Made by a program: the position numbers and the translations under genes
Origin: Hydrangea macrophylla
Taxonomy: Eukaryota > Streptophyta > Magnoliopsida > Cornales > Hydrangeaceae
Direction of reading: 5' to 3'
Length of the DNA stretch: 64,000 nucleotides
Assembly (NCBI GenBank): GCA_033977485.1
Contig: CM066991.1
Location: forward strand, 133,257,999-133,321,998
Shown: positions 23,301 through 37,200 of the stretch, one piece after another
How the letters are laid out: each line of letters starts with the position of its first letter
How positions within the stretch are numbered: the first letter of the stretch is position 1
The notes under the pieces: model-generated
Told to the model about the DNA's origin: nothing
The model's database searches: none
Seen by the model: the letters and a program-made list of their open reading frames with translations, nothing else

Positions 23301-26300
23301 AGGGAGGTCAGCTCTAGGAACCTTTAATCTCTACACCTGTAATCCCCACTGTTGTCCCGGTTCCCACCCCTATCTCTCATGTTAATGTTCCTCGCCGATC
23401 ACGGAGTGTCTTTCGGCGGCGGCAACGACAGAATGTATCTTGGGTACCTGCCCCTATGGGGTCCTCTCCACCACTTCCCCTATCCGCCTCGACATCTGTA
23501 GATCCAGCTCTCCCTCCTTTCGACTCAAATCTTGATCTTCCTATTGTAGTATGTAAAAGTAAGCGTGCATGTACTGATCATCCTATATCCAATTTTGTCT
23601 CTCTTGATCATTTGTCTCCTGCCTTTAAGACTTTCTCTTTATATGTATCATCTATTGCTATTCCTAAGTCTTACAGGGAGGCTCTTTCTCATCTGGGCTG
23701 GAAACAGCTATGGAGGAGGAACTGCATGCTTTAGAATTGAATCACACTTGAGATCTTATTCCAACACCTGTTGGAGCACAAGTGGTTGGATGTCGTTGGG
23801 TGTTCACTATTAAACATAATCCTGATGGTACTATTGATCGTTTGAAAGCTCGTTTGGTTGCCAAAGGCTTCACTCAAACTTATGGTTTTGACTACATTGT
23901 GACCTTCTCTTCGGTTGCCAAGGTGAATTTTGTGCGCATTATTATTTCACTTGCTGCATCTCTTGATTGGCCTCTTCATCAGCTTGGCTTAAAAAATGCC
24001 TTTCTCCATGGTGATCTTATGGAGACAGTGTACATGGCTCAACCTCCTGGATTTGAGTCCAAGGGGTAGTGTGTTTGTCATCTTAAGAAGTCTATTTATG
24101 GACTCAAACAATCTCCACGGGCATGGTTTGACAAGTTTAGTAAAGTAGTTGTTGCACATTGCATGACCCGTAGTCGAACTGATCATTCAGTCTTCTTTAA
24201 GAACACAAGTACTGGTATTGTCATATAGGTTGTCTATGTAGATGATATTGTCATCGCAGGGAGTGATAAGAAAGGCATCCAAACTCTGATTCATCATCTT
24301 AACTTGAGCTTTCGTACCAAAGATTTGGGTAAGCTTCGTTATTTCCTTGGCATTGAGGTAGCAAGGTCAAAAGCAGGTGTTAGTCTATCTCAAAGGAAAT
24401 ACACTCTTGATATTTTGGAAGAAACAAGTTGTCTCGGCTCCAAACCTGTTGCTACTCCCATGGATGTGAATATGGAGTTGTTACCAGACATAGGTAATCT
24501 TTTTGATGATCCGGAAATGTATAGGAGGCTTGTAGGTAAACTTATTTACCTAACTATCACTCGACCTGACATCTCTTATGCAGTTAGTATTGTGAGTCAG
24601 TTCATGACTAGCCCCCGAGTTCCTCATATGGATGCTGTTATACGCATCTTGACATATCTCAAAAATGCCCCAGGGCGTGGGCTTTTTTATCGTGCTTCAG
24701 GTCATCTTCGTATTGAGGGATATACTGATGCTGACTGTGCAGGATCATCGTGTGATAGAAAATCCACTACCAGTTTTTGTACCTTTATTGGAGGTAATCT
24801 TGTTACTTGGAGAAGTAAGTAACAAAATGTGGTGGCTCGTTCCAGTTCTGAGGCTGAGTATCGTGCTATGGCCCACACAGCTTGTGAACTTACTTGGTTG
24901 AGAACTCTCTTATAGGAGTTTGGTTTCCCTTCTCAAAACCCACCTCCTCTCTACTGTGATAATCAAGCCGCTATCCATATTGCAAGTAATCCCGTCTTTC
25001 ATGAGAGGACCAAGCATATTGAGCTTGATTGTCACTTCATCTGATCAAAGGTGGAGTCAAAAGAAATCATTACTCCCTTTGTTCCATCAAGTTGTCAGTT
25101 AGCAGACATCTTCACCATAGCTCTTCCCATAAATGTGACAAGTTGGGATTGATTGACATCTACTCTCCAGCTCGAGGGAGAGTGTTGTTAATATGGTCAA
25201 TATTTTGTATTTATTGTATAGCTTATTCACGGGAATGTAACGTAGGATTTTATTTTCCTTCTTAGAGTTTCCTATTTTAGCTCTCTGTATCATTGAGAGA
25301 AATATACAGAAATCTTTTACCATCTCTTCTGCCAGGTATGTGTAACTTAATTGTGTAAGTGCTAATGTATTGGCCCGACTCGAACCAATGTGCTGATTCT
25401 ATTGGTTGGTCCGGCTCTCGGCGTTTATCCAGATTGCTAAATACACCATAAACTTAGGGCTCGCATGGTAACGTTGTGGTTTTTGGTTTTCAGTTTTTGT
25501 ATTGAATTAGAGGCCCTGAGGCAGACATCAATACAAAAAATGAAAACAAAAACTGAAAACCAAAAACCACAAATTACCATACGAGCCCTTAACTGTTGTA
25601 TAGGGCGATAGAATCTGCTCTAAAATCGTTCTGGAGGAGCAGCGTGCATGGTTATTGTTTGGGCTAGTCATGTTACTCTTTTGCAGTGTAGTCCTAATGA
25701 TGATGTTATTACTACCTATAATGGTTCGAAAAGACAAATTTTTTTTTAATGTGGGGAAAAGTTTGTCAAAATGTCACAACAGAATAAAACGCCAGAGTTA
25801 AGTTGTTCCCTCAGGAGGCTTGATCATGATTGAACTGTAAATACTCAGTTTGTGGTTTTAATTCCATGTCATCCATAATACTTAAAATCTATCCTTATTG
25901 GTAGATGAAGTGAACCTAAACCCTTAGAAGAAGTGGATTGTTTGCCATATGTTATACTTCTTTCCCTTCTTTGTTGATGGTTGGATTATTCTTGACCTCA
26001 GTTCTTATCTTCTCCCTCTCCCTCTCTCTGTGTGTGTGCCTTTTGTCCAATTTTTATAATGGTGTATTATGTGAACTGAACAATTTTCTCAAGAATTTAC
26101 TTAATGCTTGGATGCAGATAGTATATGGTCTCTCTTGTCTAAAAAAAAAGGAGATATAGTTGGGTTTGCTTTTCTTTCTTTATCTTGACATGTTATATGC
26201 ATGCCAATTGCCAAATTGTAGCTCTCACATGGAATGCTGAAGACTTGATACCTCCAAGGGAAAGATATATTTTCAATTTCAATTCGAAGGAAGAGCTAAA

Positions 26301-28206
26301 AAAATGGCATCTCTATTCAGATTCAGAATATGGAGGTGAGTGAGTATAATGCTAAAGTTTGATGTCTATGTTGCATGAATATGTCGGAATTGCCAAGGAG
26401 AGGGCTCATAATTAGGAGAAAGTTCAAGGAGACTTGGGAAGTGCCTCATCTATGTATGTGGTGATGTATATGATGTAGGGGTGTAAGCAAACTTACCGGA
26501 CCGACCGAACCAATCGGTTCTCCAAAATTTCATGCAGTGTAAAAACCGAACTGAACCGAAAATTTACACTAAACCGAAACCAATCGGTTTGCCTGGAAAT
26601 TGGACCGAACCGAATTGTTTTCACCCCTAATATGATGTTAATGCAATTGGAGATCTTTTGAAGGGATTGAATCCCCTGTTTTTTTTCTCTTTCCTAAATG
26701 TAGATTTTTTACCAACCTTGTTTTTGTTGTTGTAACATAAGTACATCCAGGTCTCAAGAGTATTTGGTTTTGTTTTAGATGACAAAGCATATAGCCTTTG
26801 ACGAAGTGTATACTTCATGTATACAAAGGAGCATCCCATACTGATGCCTTTCATTGTTTCTTCTCTTCCTTACGAATATCAATATAAATATAAATTGCCA
26901 AACTTATTAAGTGCAATTTGGAACTGCATACACTATTTCAGATCTTCTTCACAATTTCGAATATTCTAAATCATCAATTAGTAGGCTGTAGCTAGCACAC
27001 TATGAATAAAATAAACTTGACAGAAATTAAAAAGAAAAATCAAAACCTATTTTCACAAAAAACATGTACTCCTATCCCAAACTAGGAGTCTCTTTTGGGA
27101 ATTCCACCTATTTAAGGACCCTACCCTTTTTGATTGTTGTGAAAGTTATCAATTTTCCAAAATTGCCCTTTTTAAAGTTCAAAATTATAGTGTCACGTCA
27201 AATTAAAAGTGGGATGGTTTTATATAATAAAGGGTAGCATGGAAAGAGTGTAGTTGAAGTACACTGACTACCTAGTTCCAAAGCAGAATGAGGGATTCTT
27301 AATTGGGGATGGAAGGAGTATAAACTAGGAGTCCAGTGACATTCCATTTATTATGTGGACCTTTAAACTTCTTTATTGACTCCTAGTTCTATTTTTCTTG
27401 CATGAGTTGTGGACCTTGTGGTTGGTATAAAGGTAAAGATTGTGCAGTAATTGCCACTTGTGACTACTGAAGTAGACACATTAAATATATATTTGGATGA
27501 TTGGTTCCTTTTCAGGCTTGTCCTCAGCCTCTTTGGAGATTGCAGATGCTGGAAATGGGCCAAGTGGTATTTGTTAATTCCTATCTTAACCTTTTTACAA
27601 CAATTTGGTATTTCTTAATTCATGTCTTAACCTTTTTACAGCGATGTGGAATTATCATTATGCTGTGATTTCTCCAGTTTTTTTACTCTAAACAGCAGTT
27701 TTTTTACCCAGTTAGTACAAAACTGTATTACTCTTGGTATAATGCGCAAGAACTTCAATAAGAAACCTCAATTTGAAGTGCCTTTTATACTTAATCATCC
27801 CTTATGCGTTATGGGACAGTGTTGGGCAACTAAGAGACACCTGTATTAGTAAGATGAATGTAGTGTGCGAAGATGGATGTGTGGTAAAATAAGTAATGAT
27901 GGAAGTTGAGATGACTCTATTCGTCACATGGTAAACATAACTCCCATTCCACATAAAATAAGAGAAAACCGATTAAGGTGGTTCAAACATGTAGAAAGAA
28001 GACCAATAATTGCACCTGTTTGGACAATTGATAGTGTACACAGTACACATTGAGGGTAATGCTAGGAGTAGGGTAAGAGCAAAATTGTAATACTTGATAA
28101 CATGTAGGTTGAATGGGGCTTTGGTTTCACACCGAGTAGAATGGAGAGAAAGGAGTCATGTAGTCCTGCCCAAAAAATTTGGGACAATGCTCAGTTGAGT
28201 TACTTT

Positions 28207-28237
<31 letters not shown>

Positions 28238-31200
28238 GGGGGGGAGGGTAAGAACAAAATTGTAATACTTGATAACATGTAGGTTGAATGGCGCTTTGGT
28301 TTCACACCGAGTAGAATGGAGAGAAAGAAGTCATGTAGTCCTGCCCAAAAAATTTGGGACAATGCTCAGTTGAGTTACTTTTTTTTTTTTGGGTGGGGGG
28401 TTGGGGAAGAGGAAAGAAAAACTCCTTGATGTACTATTGTTTAAACATCATACCTCAATTTGATGTCTTTGTAACGTCTGTAATCGATTTCATAGTGCTT
28501 GTAGCGTACTAAAATGAATTATTTGTATATAGATCACTTTGCTTGGCCATACCACATATTCTTTCCTGGGCCGTGGCACCACTCAGTTAAGACATTTATT
28601 ATCCAACATAACATTTTGAAATGATGTCTAGAGCATGTCCCTAATTTCAGAATCTTACAAGCCAAATTTACCCGTAAAATTTTGTACCCAAAATACCTTA
28701 TCCTTCAGCAAATTTTAATTTTAGCACTTCTGATTTCTGATCTCTCCATTGCGTTTGATACATTCTGATCTCTCCATTGCGTTTGATACATCTGAATAGG
28801 AATTTTTTCTGGAAATCTGTCATTGGATTTAATCGAGGGCTCAAAATGGAACATTAGTCGTAGTGGATTTTGTGGAATGCGGTCTAAGAAGGTAAACATG
28901 TTATTCCAACATTCTCAAGATCAAAAGTTCAAGTCAGAAGTGACTTTGGGTGATTCCATTATGTTTCATTTCATTTGTTTTGACTCTTGTCCTGTTGCAT
29001 GCTGTATTAGCAGGGGTTGCACATGTGATAAGGCGTTTAGTGTTCATATCCTCGAACTTGCATGTTCGATACAAAATTGTGTGTCTACTCAGTCTTGAAC
29101 GAAGTAACCTGATTATTAATAAATTGTGAGGGAGCTTTTGGGCGCATGGAGGGGTAGGCATCTTCTTCCTAAGACTAAAAGATGTGTGGGATGCAGCCTC
29201 TTTCCCCCATTTATGGTTTGTATGGGCTGAGAAAGATCGAACGATTTTTTTGGCAGTTCTGTTATGTCGATAGGTTGGAAATATAGTCTTTAGAAACTAC
29301 TATTCTTTTGGATCCACTAGTTCTTTTGTAAATTTTTGGTTGATGAGTTTTTTGTTGTTTTGTGGAGTTTTTAAAAATCGCGTATACAAGGGGCTTGCGC
29401 CCCCCTTTTTGCGCCTTGAATACTATCTTTACTTGTCCAAAAAAATAAATGTGATAATCCAGCTTTCCCCATTTGAGGAAGTAACTATATCTTGCCCCAT
29501 TATTCCCCTTATGAGTGAATCGCGTGTACAAGGGCTTGCGCCCCCCTTTTTGCGCCTTCAATACTATCTTTACTTGTCCAAAAAAATAAATGTGATAATC
29601 CAGCTTCCCCATTTGAGGGAGTAACTATATCTTGCCCCATTATTCCCTTATGAGTGGGCCTTTTCTTTTTTTTTTTCGGAAAAAGGGTTAATCAAATAAA
29701 AGAAAAGCCAAACGGCATTTACAAGAGACAAAGGGGCATACCCCTGAATTTACAACTAGAACAAAAGAAAAACAGGGCAAATCCCCTAAATAGGCAAAGC
29801 AGCTCTAAAACATAGAGAATGACTCTAGCATGGAATGGGAGGCTATCCAACCCAAAAGGCAAGGAGAGAACCATTCCAACCTTACAAACATAAACTCAAA
29901 AATAAAGCTAAACAAGGCCAATGCCTAGCAGACGAAAAGATCAAGATCTATTACGACCCTTAGGGCGGCTCCCGCTAAACTTCATTTTTGCTTCTTTCTT
30001 TCTTTGTCTAGAAGACAAAGAGATACCTTGGGGGGTGAGAAAATCATCAAATATACTGTCAGGACCAACCTCAAAATCATCCTCATCTAAACCCGAACAA
30101 GAGGGGTGGTTTGAGTCAACCCCCAAGACTATTCTACCATTGAGATGATCGACTTCAAGAGTATGCTCGTTAGCCTTAGCTTCACCGTAGGAAAGAGCTG
30201 AAAATCTATTAACCTCGGAAATAGGCTCACTAACTCCCATGGATGTGTGGGGGGCTTCCAAAGCAATTTGTTTTCCCTTATCTTTCTTTTCTACCATTTT
30301 CCACACTCCCACTTCTGGCTTCTTTCCATAATTTTTTTTCGGAGCAAGGTAAGGCCGAAGGTAAGTAGTAGGTTTATGGACAATAGGGGCTGGTTGTGCT
30401 TTTGGAGGGATAGAACAATCATGTCCAAAGCTAGCACACGTAGAGCATCTCAACGGGGTCCATTGGTAATCAACACGGATTCTAGATGTCACCCTAGAAC
30501 CAGATTCATCATCTTCAGCTTCTATATCAAACTCTTGAATAAACTCTTTGTCTGCACGAATTTCAACACAAACCCTAGCATAGGAGATACGTCGGCAACT
30601 AGCCGTCATCCGATCCACATGTAGCGGCTTCCCAACCACATGAGTGGGCCTTTTCAATTGTATGTACAGGTTTGTTGGATCATATTAATGTTGTTAAAAA
30701 AAGGATTGTAGTTAGAGCAACTTTCTGCAATTGTAATGGTGTAGAGGAACTTAGAGATTCATATACATCAGATATTGATGTAGGTTTGGATTTGGCTGGG
30801 TATCATTGCATGTTCCTTGTGAATCTCCCAATCCATAATTTTCTGAGAATATGATTTCTTCCTCCTAATTAATTATCTGCCCTATGTTGTGGGATCAGTT
30901 CCCTACCCTTGCATTACAAGATTATGTAGTCGCTCTCCAAAAACAGTGCTGAATGAATGGAATGATGTAATTGCATGCGCATGAGCCCATAGTAGGCTGT
31001 AGTCATTCTCAAAAGACAGTGCTGAATGAAATAGAATAATGTATTTGCATGTGCATGAGGCCACGGTTGGCTGTTTTCAGCAAGCTAATTGGTTTCCTAA
31101 CCACTTCTTTTTGTCTACAGTTTGATGGGTTCATCGATTTGGATCCGTATGACACAATAGCACTAAAGCTTAAAGGAGACGGGAGATGTTACATATCTAC

Positions 31201-34200
31201 TGTGAGTTTTCTGTCCTCTGTTTATATAAGAACAGGAACCTGGAAAAGGAACTGGACTTGAACTTTTAGCTTTTTCTTTCAACTTTTCCGGGTTATGTCA
31301 AGCTCGAGTAGTGAATAACTGCCGAGCTTTTTTGAAAATTTTAATGCAGATTTATACAGAGAATTGGGTGAACTCACCTGGACAACAGGAAGATAATTCT
31401 TGGCAGGCGTTTGTTTTCGTGCCCAAAGGCAACTGGTACATTTCAAAGGCAAGTTACTGGCCATCTAATCATCTGCCTAGAGCAGTAATATTAGGAATTT
31501 AGCTATACCATAAAGTGCTATCAACCTTTCATGTTACTTTATTATCAAGTATCAACACTAATAAAGATTAAAAATATAAGAGAAAAGAAAAAGATAAATG
31601 GAATAAACCATATAATAAATTTCCCAGAAGCTGCAAGCAAAGTCCAACGAGTTTGACCTGATACTATTAATTCAACTATTGACTTGCATCTGAATGACAA
31701 TTACCATGTACAATGTTGTAGTCTATGAGATGGTTCGTCTATTTCCTTGAACGAAGGACCTCCCTGCTTCATAACTGAACTACATTGGTTAGTAACCCTA
31801 GTGAGGCTAGTGACTTAATAAAACAATGAGATCGGCTCTGGAAGTTTTTGCTTTACAAACAACATTTGTTGTTGGAGATTTGGAGTACGATAATTTTTAG
31901 TTAAGGTGCAATTTTTTATTGTGACCCAGATTTACTTGATGACACTCATTATGTGTAATAATGATTGTGAAGCTCGCATGTTGCACTAGTGAAAATTTCT
32001 AAATTATAATCGAAATGTATTTGTTAACTGAAAAAAGGAGAACTATCTTGCATGGGCAATTCAATTTTGGTGGCGTGCCCGTGTTAGACACGCAAAAAAG
32101 CGTGTCTTAATTTTTTTTTGTCATCGGACACACGCTAGACACACGACCAACATGGCCAAACACGGCAGTAGACAAGGTAAGGTAGCTCCTTTGAAAATGT
32201 TTTTAAAACACGTTAAAATCTTAATAATATAAAGTGGAAGATAAGTATATTAGAGTTATTTTTATGTTTATTGTTATTTAGTTATTAGAGTAAGGGTCAT
32301 ATTGTAATATGTCTTCTCTTTAATATTGTTTTATATGAAAAGGGGTGAGACAAGTTGTCTAACCCTAAGCTTATCACAAATATTATGTTTTAACATGGTA
32401 TCAGAGCCAACCTGAACAGATCCGCCACCATCCACCACCACCAATCTCCACCGCCGGACCACCCAACTCTGCGCCTGCAACCCTAGCCCTACCAGACCTT
32501 GGCCGCAGCCTACCAAGGCCTCCCCTGCCTGCGCTGCAGCCTACCCAGGCTCCCAGCCTGTGCCGCAGCCTCCCAAAGCGTCTCCTGCCTGTGCCGAACA
32601 CCTATGCACCACTAAACCTTGAGAAAAACCACCATAACCCTACCCACAGTCCAGCTGACAGTGTTTATGCAATAGTAGACCATAACCGAGATCCACCCAA
32701 CCAATTTTTATCCTTCTGAATCGCACTCATAACCATACAATCCACTGTATTGATTGAAGTTTCAGTTTCAACAGTTTTTTTGGTCCCTAAATGGACCTTT
32801 AAATTGACCCTAGTTGATCTACAAATACCCAACTTCCCTCGTTTTCCTTCACCTTGTTGTGAGTTTTCCATTTGTTATCTGGAACTATGACCGACCTTGA
32901 GAAGCCAGCGGCTACAAGTTCCACCACAGTTCAGACTGTGGTTTCTCCCTTGGATCCCAATCTAAAAATTACTACCGTTCCATTCAATGGCCAAAATTAC
33001 TTGAAGTGGTCACAGGCGGTAGAACATTATTTGAAGGCACGCGGGAAGATGGGTCATCTTGATGGGCGTATTGTGGCCCCTTCCACTACCGATCCAGGAT
33101 ATGACAAGTGGGAGATTGAGAACTCTATTATTATGTCTTGGCTCATCAATTCCATGGTCCCTGAGATTGGTGAGACCTTTTATCGAATGAAGACAGCTAG
33201 GGCTATTTGGGACACCGTTGCTTCTACTCTCTCTCGGAGGGGGAATTATGCTCAGGAGTTTGAGCTTATCCGCTCCATTGACCGTTCTGAGCAGGGTGAG
33301 ATGACTGTCACCCAATATTATACTTTCCTTACTATAAGTTGGGACAGAGTAGATCATCTACAGTCTTTTCAGCCCGTTTGTACCACTGATGCAGAGGAGT
33401 ACCGGAAGCTACTTGAGAAACAACGGGTCTTCAAATTTCTTCAAGGGCTTCACTCCGATTATGATGCTGTTCGTAGTCGGGTTCTTGGGATGGATGTTCT
33501 CCCTCCCCTTCAGGAGGCCTTTGCTTATGTTCAGAATGAGGAGAGTCGACGCTCTGTTATGCTTCCGCCTGTATCCACTGAGCGTTCAGCTCTTCTTTCT
33601 GTCCCACCTAGAGAGGGGAACCAGCAGAGTACTCCTTCAGAACGGCCTGTTGTGATTTGTGATTATTGTCATCGGACCCATCATACTCGGGCCAATTGTT
33701 GGAGCCTTCATGGACGTCCCCCTGGGGGACGTGGGGGTCGTGGAGGAGCCCGTGGGGGTCGAGGGGGCCGAGGAGGTGGTCCTCGTGCCCACCATACTAC
33801 TACTGATACTGAGACCCCAGCTAGTGTTGAGGCTGCTCCAACTACTGATATGGCCTCTTTATCTCCTGCCGAGCTTGATACTCTCAGAAACTTGATGTCT
33901 AGGCGTTCTTCATTGCTAACTGCTAGTGCCTCATCCTCTTTTGCACAATCAAGTAATATTGTCGCGCCAGCAAGAGTTTTTCTCTCTCTTTCTTCATCCT
34001 ATTGGATTATAGATTCAGGTGCTTCTGACCATCTGTCTCGTTCTTCTGACTTTTTTTTTGTGATTATACGCCCTGTTCAGGTCAGGACAAAGTTAGAATT
34101 GCCGATGGTACCTTTTCCTCTGTCTCAGGGAAAGGTCTTATCCGTGTCACTCCTTCTTTATCCCTGAACTCAGTTTTACATGTTCCTAGTTTTTCTCATA

Positions 34201-37200
34201 ATCTCTTATCCTTGAGTCGTATTACTCAGGACTTGAATTGTTCTGTAACCTTTTTCCCCTCTCATTGTGTCTTTCAGGATCTTATCACGAAGAGGGTGAT
34301 TGGCAGTGGTAGAGAGACACAGGGGCTTTATATTCTGGATGAGGGAGAGAAGAATATGGATGAGAGGGAGAAGATTGCTAATAATTCTGTCGTTTTGGAG
34401 AATAAAGCTGAAGATTTGGTGCTTTGGCATAGGAGATTAGGACACCCATCTTTGTCTCTACTTAAATATATGTTTCCTTCTCTTGTTACAAATAATAGTA
34501 TTTCTAATTTCAAGTTTTCTTGTGATGCATGCGAACTTGGTAAACATTTTCGAGCTTCTTATGCTCCCAGTAATAATAAAAGTTATGTTCCTTTTGCTTT
34601 AATACATTCTGATGTTTGGGGCCCTTCCCGTACTGTGTCCTTGAAAGGTCATAGATGGTTTGTGTCTTTTATAGATGATTGTTCCCGTACTACATGGTTG
34701 TTTATGATGAAAGAAAAGCGGGAAGTTTTTTCTATATTTCAAAGTTTCCATAAAATGGTGTGTACCCAGTTTGGGGCGGTTGTAAAAGTCTTAAGGTCTG
34801 ACAATGGGGGTGAGTACATTGATTCGGGTTTAGGTCAGTATTTCAGCTCTCATGGCATTCTTCACCAGACTTCTTGTACTGACACCCCACAACACAACGG
34901 CGTGGCCGAGCGTAAGAATCGTCACCTTTTAGATGTAGCTCGGTCCATGCTTTTTCAGGTTCAAGCCCCTCGTTCTTATTGGGGTGAGGCAGTGTTAACC
35001 GCAGCTTACCTTATCAATCGCCTACCTACCCGTGTGTTAGACCAGAAAGCACCTCTTCAGGTCCTTTCTCACTCTTCTTTTTCTTCATCCATTCCTTCTC
35101 GTGTATTTGGTTGTGTCTGCTTTGTTCATAATCACAGTCCAACCCGTGGGAAATTAGACCCTCGTGCTATTAAGTGTGTGTTTGTCGGTTACTCACCCAC
35201 TCAAAAAGGTTACAAGGGCTACCATCCTCCATCTAGGAAATGGTTTGTTACTATGGATGTCACATTTCATGAGTCACAGTCCTACTTTCTTGCCTCTCCG
35301 GTATCTCTTCAGGGGGAGCCGAGGTGTGAAGAGATGCCAGTTTTACCTATGGTGATTGAGATGGAGACAGAAAAGGAACCTATGGTTGAAGTAGAGATAG
35401 AAAAGGAACTTGAATCCGAGGGTGAAAGAGAAAGAGAGATATGTGAGAGGAGAGTGCCTGAAAAAGTAGTAGTAATTGAGGGACCAAGGGTGGATGAGCT
35501 GAGGGTATATTTCAGGGGAACATGGAGTAAAGAAAGACCAGAGAGACTCCAGAAGTTATTGCTCCTGTTTCTTCCCTGCCATTGCCATGTTCTCTTAGTG
35601 ATGAAGATTCAGGTAATTACTCTGATACACCCTCTCTTAACATAGATGATTTAGATGTCTCTATTGCTGTTAGAAAGGGTGTTAAATCCTGCACTCAACA
35701 TCCTATATCTAACTTTGTATCTTATTCTCATCTATCTCCTTCATATAAAGCCTTTCTTTCCAAAATTTCCTCTGTTAGCATTCCTAACCATGTCCAGGAA
35801 GCTCTTGCTGATCCCAAGTAGAAGCATGCCACGATTGAAGAGATGAAAGCTCTTCGAAAGACTAGTACTTGGGAGTTGACCATGTTGCCTACAGGAAAGA
35901 GGACTGTGGGGTGCAAGTGGGTGTACACTGTGAAGCACAAGGGTGATGGTTCTATTGAGATATATAAAGCTTGGTTGGTAGCAAAAGGGTTTACTCAGAC
36001 CTATGGGGTGGACTATGAGGAGACCTTTGCCCCAGTCGCAAAGATGAATTCTATTAGAATTCTCCTCTCTCTGGCTGCTAATCAGAATTGGCCTCTTCAC
36101 CAGTTTGATGTGAAGAATGCTTTCTTGTATGGTGACCTAGAAGAAGAAGTTTACATGGACATCCCTCCAGGGTTCGAGGACTCCAAGACAGATGGGAAGG
36201 TGTGTAGACTTAATAAGTCTCTGTATGGTCTCAAACAGTCACCAATGGCATGGTTCGAGATTTACGCATGCTATGCTTCGGTTTGGGTTTAGACAAAGTC
36301 ACGCAGATCACACATTGTTCATCAAACATTCCGTGCAGGGTAAAACTACTGCTCTTATTGTGTACGTTGATGATATTGTTCTGATAGGAAATGATCTGGA
36401 GGAAATGGATCAATTGAAGAAGCAATTAGCTACTAAATTTGAGATAAAAGACTTGGGGGGCCTAAAGTTTTTCCTTGGGATCGAAGTTGCTCGATCCAAA
36501 CATGGGATCTTTATTTCCCAGAGAAAGTATGTCCTAGATTTGTTAAAAGAGACAAGAATGCTGGGCAGCAAAGCGTGTGATATGCCTATGGAGCAGAATC
36601 AGAAACTTGGTGAGGACAGTAGTGGGGAATTAGTTGGGAGTTATCAGAGACTTGTTGGTAAGCTCATATATCTCTCTCTCATACTCGTCCAGATATTGCC
36701 TTTTCTGTTAGTGTCGTCATTCAGTTTATGCATTCTCCACGATAGTCACACCAAGAAGCCGTCTTCCGGATCCTTCGATATTTGAAGTCTGCTCCAGGGA
36801 AAGGTTTGTTTTTTGCAAAACATGACCACCTAAGGTTGGAAGGGTACACTGATGCAGACTGGGCTGGCTCTATTATTGATAGGAGGTCTACTTCAGGGTA
36901 GACACATTTGTGGGAGGTAATCTCGTTACCTGGAGAAGTAAGAAGCAGAATGTAGTGGCCAGGTCGAGTGTAGAAGCTGAATTCAGGGCTATGGCTCAAG
37001 GTATTTGTGAATTGTTGTGGATTAAGTCATTACTAAAGGATCTGAATGTTGATCAGACAGAGTCTATGAAGCTTTTTTGTGACAACAAAGCAACCATTAG
37101 TATAGCTCATAACCCAGTTCAACATGATAGAACAAAGCATGTGGAGATCGATCAACACTTCATCAAAGAGAAGATTAGTAATGGTACTATCTGTGTTCCC

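Larger units (their letters stand above)
17950..25110 (+). pseudogene. Copia gag-pol remnant, many stops, split by a solo LTR
   Basis: Decayed gag starts near 17950 ([15 protein letters not shown]...) and stops within about 37 codons. After the nested insertion the order is: zinc knuckle [15 protein letters not shown] (about 21800), protease [10 protein letters not shown] (about 22055), pre-integrase HCHLGHPSS (about 22443), integrase core (22600-23000, with the second catalytic Asp in FRTDN), its C-terminal region (22955-23317), RT (23782-24300, with YVDDI near 24235) and RNase H with the Y-C-D-N motif (to about 25110). In-frame stops occur throughout, for example after GGQL, ESKG and WRSK. 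It is not functional. Confidence 0.9.
17308..25334 (+). mobile_element. Old Copia retrotransposon in CIA30 intron 1
   Basis: 5' LTR 17308-17480 (173 bp) and 3' LTR 25183-25334 (152 bp) both start TGTTGTTAATATGG and end in CA. The TSD is GGTAT on both sides (17303-17307, 25335-25339). The PBS TGGTATCAGAGCAGAG starts at 17481, and a GAGGGAGAG polypurine tract precedes the 3' LTR. The LTRs differ by a roughly 20-bp indel and many substitutions, so the insertion is old. Without the nested solo LTR (18370-21461) the element is about 4.9 kb. It is in the sense orientation relative to the host gene. Confidence 0.93.

Noticed and set aside
23989..24186. Minus-strand frames across the Copia pol regions
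   Set aside because: Antisense shadows of the gag-pol coding sequence.
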